64,000 nt of DNA, from contig NZ_LROS01000022.1 in the NCBI RefSeq assembly GCF_001675165.1, positions 1 through 64,000 on the forward strand. The letters are read 5' to 3'. The DNA comes from Clostridium ragsdalei P11. Lineage in GTDB: Bacteria > Bacillota > Clostridia > Clostridiales > Clostridiaceae. How positions within the stretch are numbered: the stretch's first letter is position 1; every line of letters begins with the position of its first letter. The position numbers and the translations under genes were made by a program. Positions 62,875-64,000 of this stretch are shown piece by piece. The notes beneath the pieces were generated by a model. It did not search any database and was not told where the DNA came from. It saw nothing but the letters and a program-made list of their open reading frames with translations.

Positions 62875-63990
62875 ATGAAGGCATTATCTATTAAACCAGA
62901 AATCTATACCTTTGATACATGTAAAGAATTTATAGACAAATTTAAAATAGGAAAAGAAGACTTAATTATTACAAGTGAGCATACCTATGTTTCATATTTT
63001 TCTAAATATAACCTTGATACCAATGTAATATTTATTAGAAAATACGGAACTGGAGAGCCAAATGATACAATGGTAGAAGCAATTTGTAAGGATATAAAAG
63101 ATATTACTTATAAAAGAGTAATTGCCATTGGCGGCGGAAGTGTCCTTGACGTTTCAAAATTGTTTGCATTAAAAACAGTTTCGCCAGTACTTGATTTATT
63201 TGATCACAAATTAGAATTTGTAAAAGATAAGGAATTGATCCTAATTCCAACAACTTGTGGAACAGGCAGTGAAGTAACTAATATTTCTATTCTTGAATTG
63301 AAGTCAAGACATACAAAATTAGGTCTTGCCATAGATGAACTATATGCAGATTTTGCTGTTATGATTCCAGAACTTCTAGAGAATTTACCCTTTAAATTTT
63401 TTGCAACTAGCTCCATTGATGCCTTAATTCATTCCATTGAATCCAGTGTTTCACCAAAGGCTACAAGCTATACAGAAATGTTTTCCTATAAAGCAATGGA
63501 AATGATTTTAAAAGGATATCAGGAAATTTCAAAAAATGGCCCAGACGCTAGGTTTTCCCTGTTAGATAAATTTTTACTTGCAAGCAATTATGCTGGAATC
63601 GCATTTGGTAATGCAGGGTGTGGTGCAGTACATGCTATGAGTTATCCTTTAGGTGCTAATTACCACGTTCCTCATGGAGAAGCAAATTATCAAATGTTTA
63701 TTGGAGTATTTAAAACTTATTATCGTTTAAAACCACAAGGTAAAATTACAAAACTAAATAAATTCTTAGCATCCATTTTAAACTGCAAAGAAAGTGAAGT
63801 TTACACTAAAATAGAAGAGTTATTAAACGTGTTGATTCCTAAAAAACAATTACGTGAGTATGGGGTAAAAGAAGAAGAACTAAAGGAATTTACGCAAAGT
63901 GTTATGACTAAACAAGGTCGTTTAATGGCAAATAACTATACAAAATTAAATGAACAAACTGTATATGAAATATATAAATCATTATATTAA
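62875..63990 (+). CDS. 4-hydroxybutyrate dehydrogenase-like iron-containing alcohol dehydrogenase
   Basis: 371 residues, complete. Type III (Fe-ADH) fold: 'RVIAIGGGSVLDVSKLFAL' (NAD loop), 'ILIPTTCGTGSEVTNISILEL', 'SSIDALIHSIESSVSPKATSYTEMF' (metal ligands Asp and His) and 'NAGCGAVHAMSYPLGANYHVPHGEANY' (His ligands). The whole sequence parallels C. kluyveri 4HbD as I recall it, including 'LIPTTCGTGSEVTN' and 'YHVPHGEANY'. Reaction: succinic semialdehyde plus NAD(P)H to 4-hydroxybutyrate. GTGGAGG precedes the ATG, 14 bases after the ThDP enzyme stop, so they form one operon. Confidence 0.9.
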   Translation: MKALSIKPEIYTFDTCKEFIDKFKIGKEDLIITSEHTYVSYFSKYNLDTNVIFIRKYGTGEPNDTMVEAICKDIKDITYKRVIAIGGGSVLDVSKLFALKTVSPVLDLFDHKLEFVKDKELILIPTTCGTGSEVTNISILELKSRHTKLGLAIDELYADFAVMIPELLENLPFKFFATSSIDALIHSIESSVSPKATSYTEMFSYKAMEMILKGYQEISKNGPDARFSLLDKFLLASNYAGIAFGNAGCGAVHAMSYPLGANYHVPHGEANYQMFIGVFKTYYRLKPQGKITKLNKFLASILNCKESEVYTKIEELLNVLIPKKQLREYGVKEEELKEFTQSVMTKQGRLMANNYTKLNEQTVYEIYKSLY

Positions 63991-64000
63991 AGTAGAGTTG

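Noticed and set aside
1-64000. CRISPR array
   Set aside because: No regularly spaced direct repeats were seen; repeats present are palindromic and dispersed.

Overview
The window is low-G+C DNA with strong GGAGG ribosome binding sites, T-box leaders, a lysine riboswitch and compact operons. Together with an [FeFe]-hydrogenase maturase gene (hydE), a 4-hydroxybutyrate dehydrogenase homologue and a tmRNA tag ending in ALAA, this points to Clostridium sensu stricto, possibly the acetogen/solventogen branch. The species assignment is inference. Most of the window is core chromosome interrupted by one or two integrated islands and several families of non-coding repeats.

Layout. 1-3.2 kb is the right end of a phage- or ICE-like element: small HTH genes on the minus strand, a divergent CI-type repressor and a tyrosine integrase, abutting the 3' end of tRNA-Trp. 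3.3-17.5 kb is housekeeping: an orphan metal-binding lipoprotein, an HD-GYP protein, tsaE-tsaB-rimI, tyrS, an AlbA_2 regulator, a zinc-ribbon protein, an ECF S component, a PAP2-type membrane protein, a HAD phosphatase, prfC, and trpS under a Trp T-box. 17.8-26.5 kb is one giant gene for a membrane GT84/glycoamylase/GH94 protein of the cyclic glucan synthase type. 26.6-29.5 kb is lysC-lysA behind a lysine riboswitch. 29.5-36.7 kb holds hydE, helD, ftsH and proS (Pro T-box).

36.9-42.7 kb carries secreted and surface functions (GxGYxYP protein, polysaccharide deacetylase, phytase-like phosphatase), a PilZ protein, two tiny Lys-rich proteins and ssrA. 42.6-53.4 kb looks like an island inserted at ssrA: the tmRNA 3' end plus terminator has a decayed partner at 53.4 kb. 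Between them lie a Bce-type two-component/ABC module, regulators, a flavodoxin-ferredoxin protein and several broken genes. 53.4-60.9 kb holds PadR and effector-binding regulators, a tRNA dihydrouridine synthase, a cyclodeaminase-family protein, an FtsI/SpoVD-type PBP, and one dead and one intact diguanylate cyclase. 61.1-64.0 kb is a two-gene operon of a ThDP enzyme (ALS-like) and a 4-hydroxybutyrate dehydrogenase. I read it as a possible 2-oxoglutarate to succinic semialdehyde to 4-hydroxybutyrate route.

Three observations stand out. First, long palindromic repeats with a shared tip sequence (TGAGGTACGA or close variants) occur three times, each time exactly between convergent genes. Second, a separate structured repeat (P1-P2-P3 fold with apparent compensatory changes) occurs in two full and at least two deleted copies. 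Third, several genes show the same kind of damage, an internal deletion: an M28 peptidase, a beta-lactamase-like hydrolase, a GGDEF protein and possibly a short ORF beside a PadR gene.
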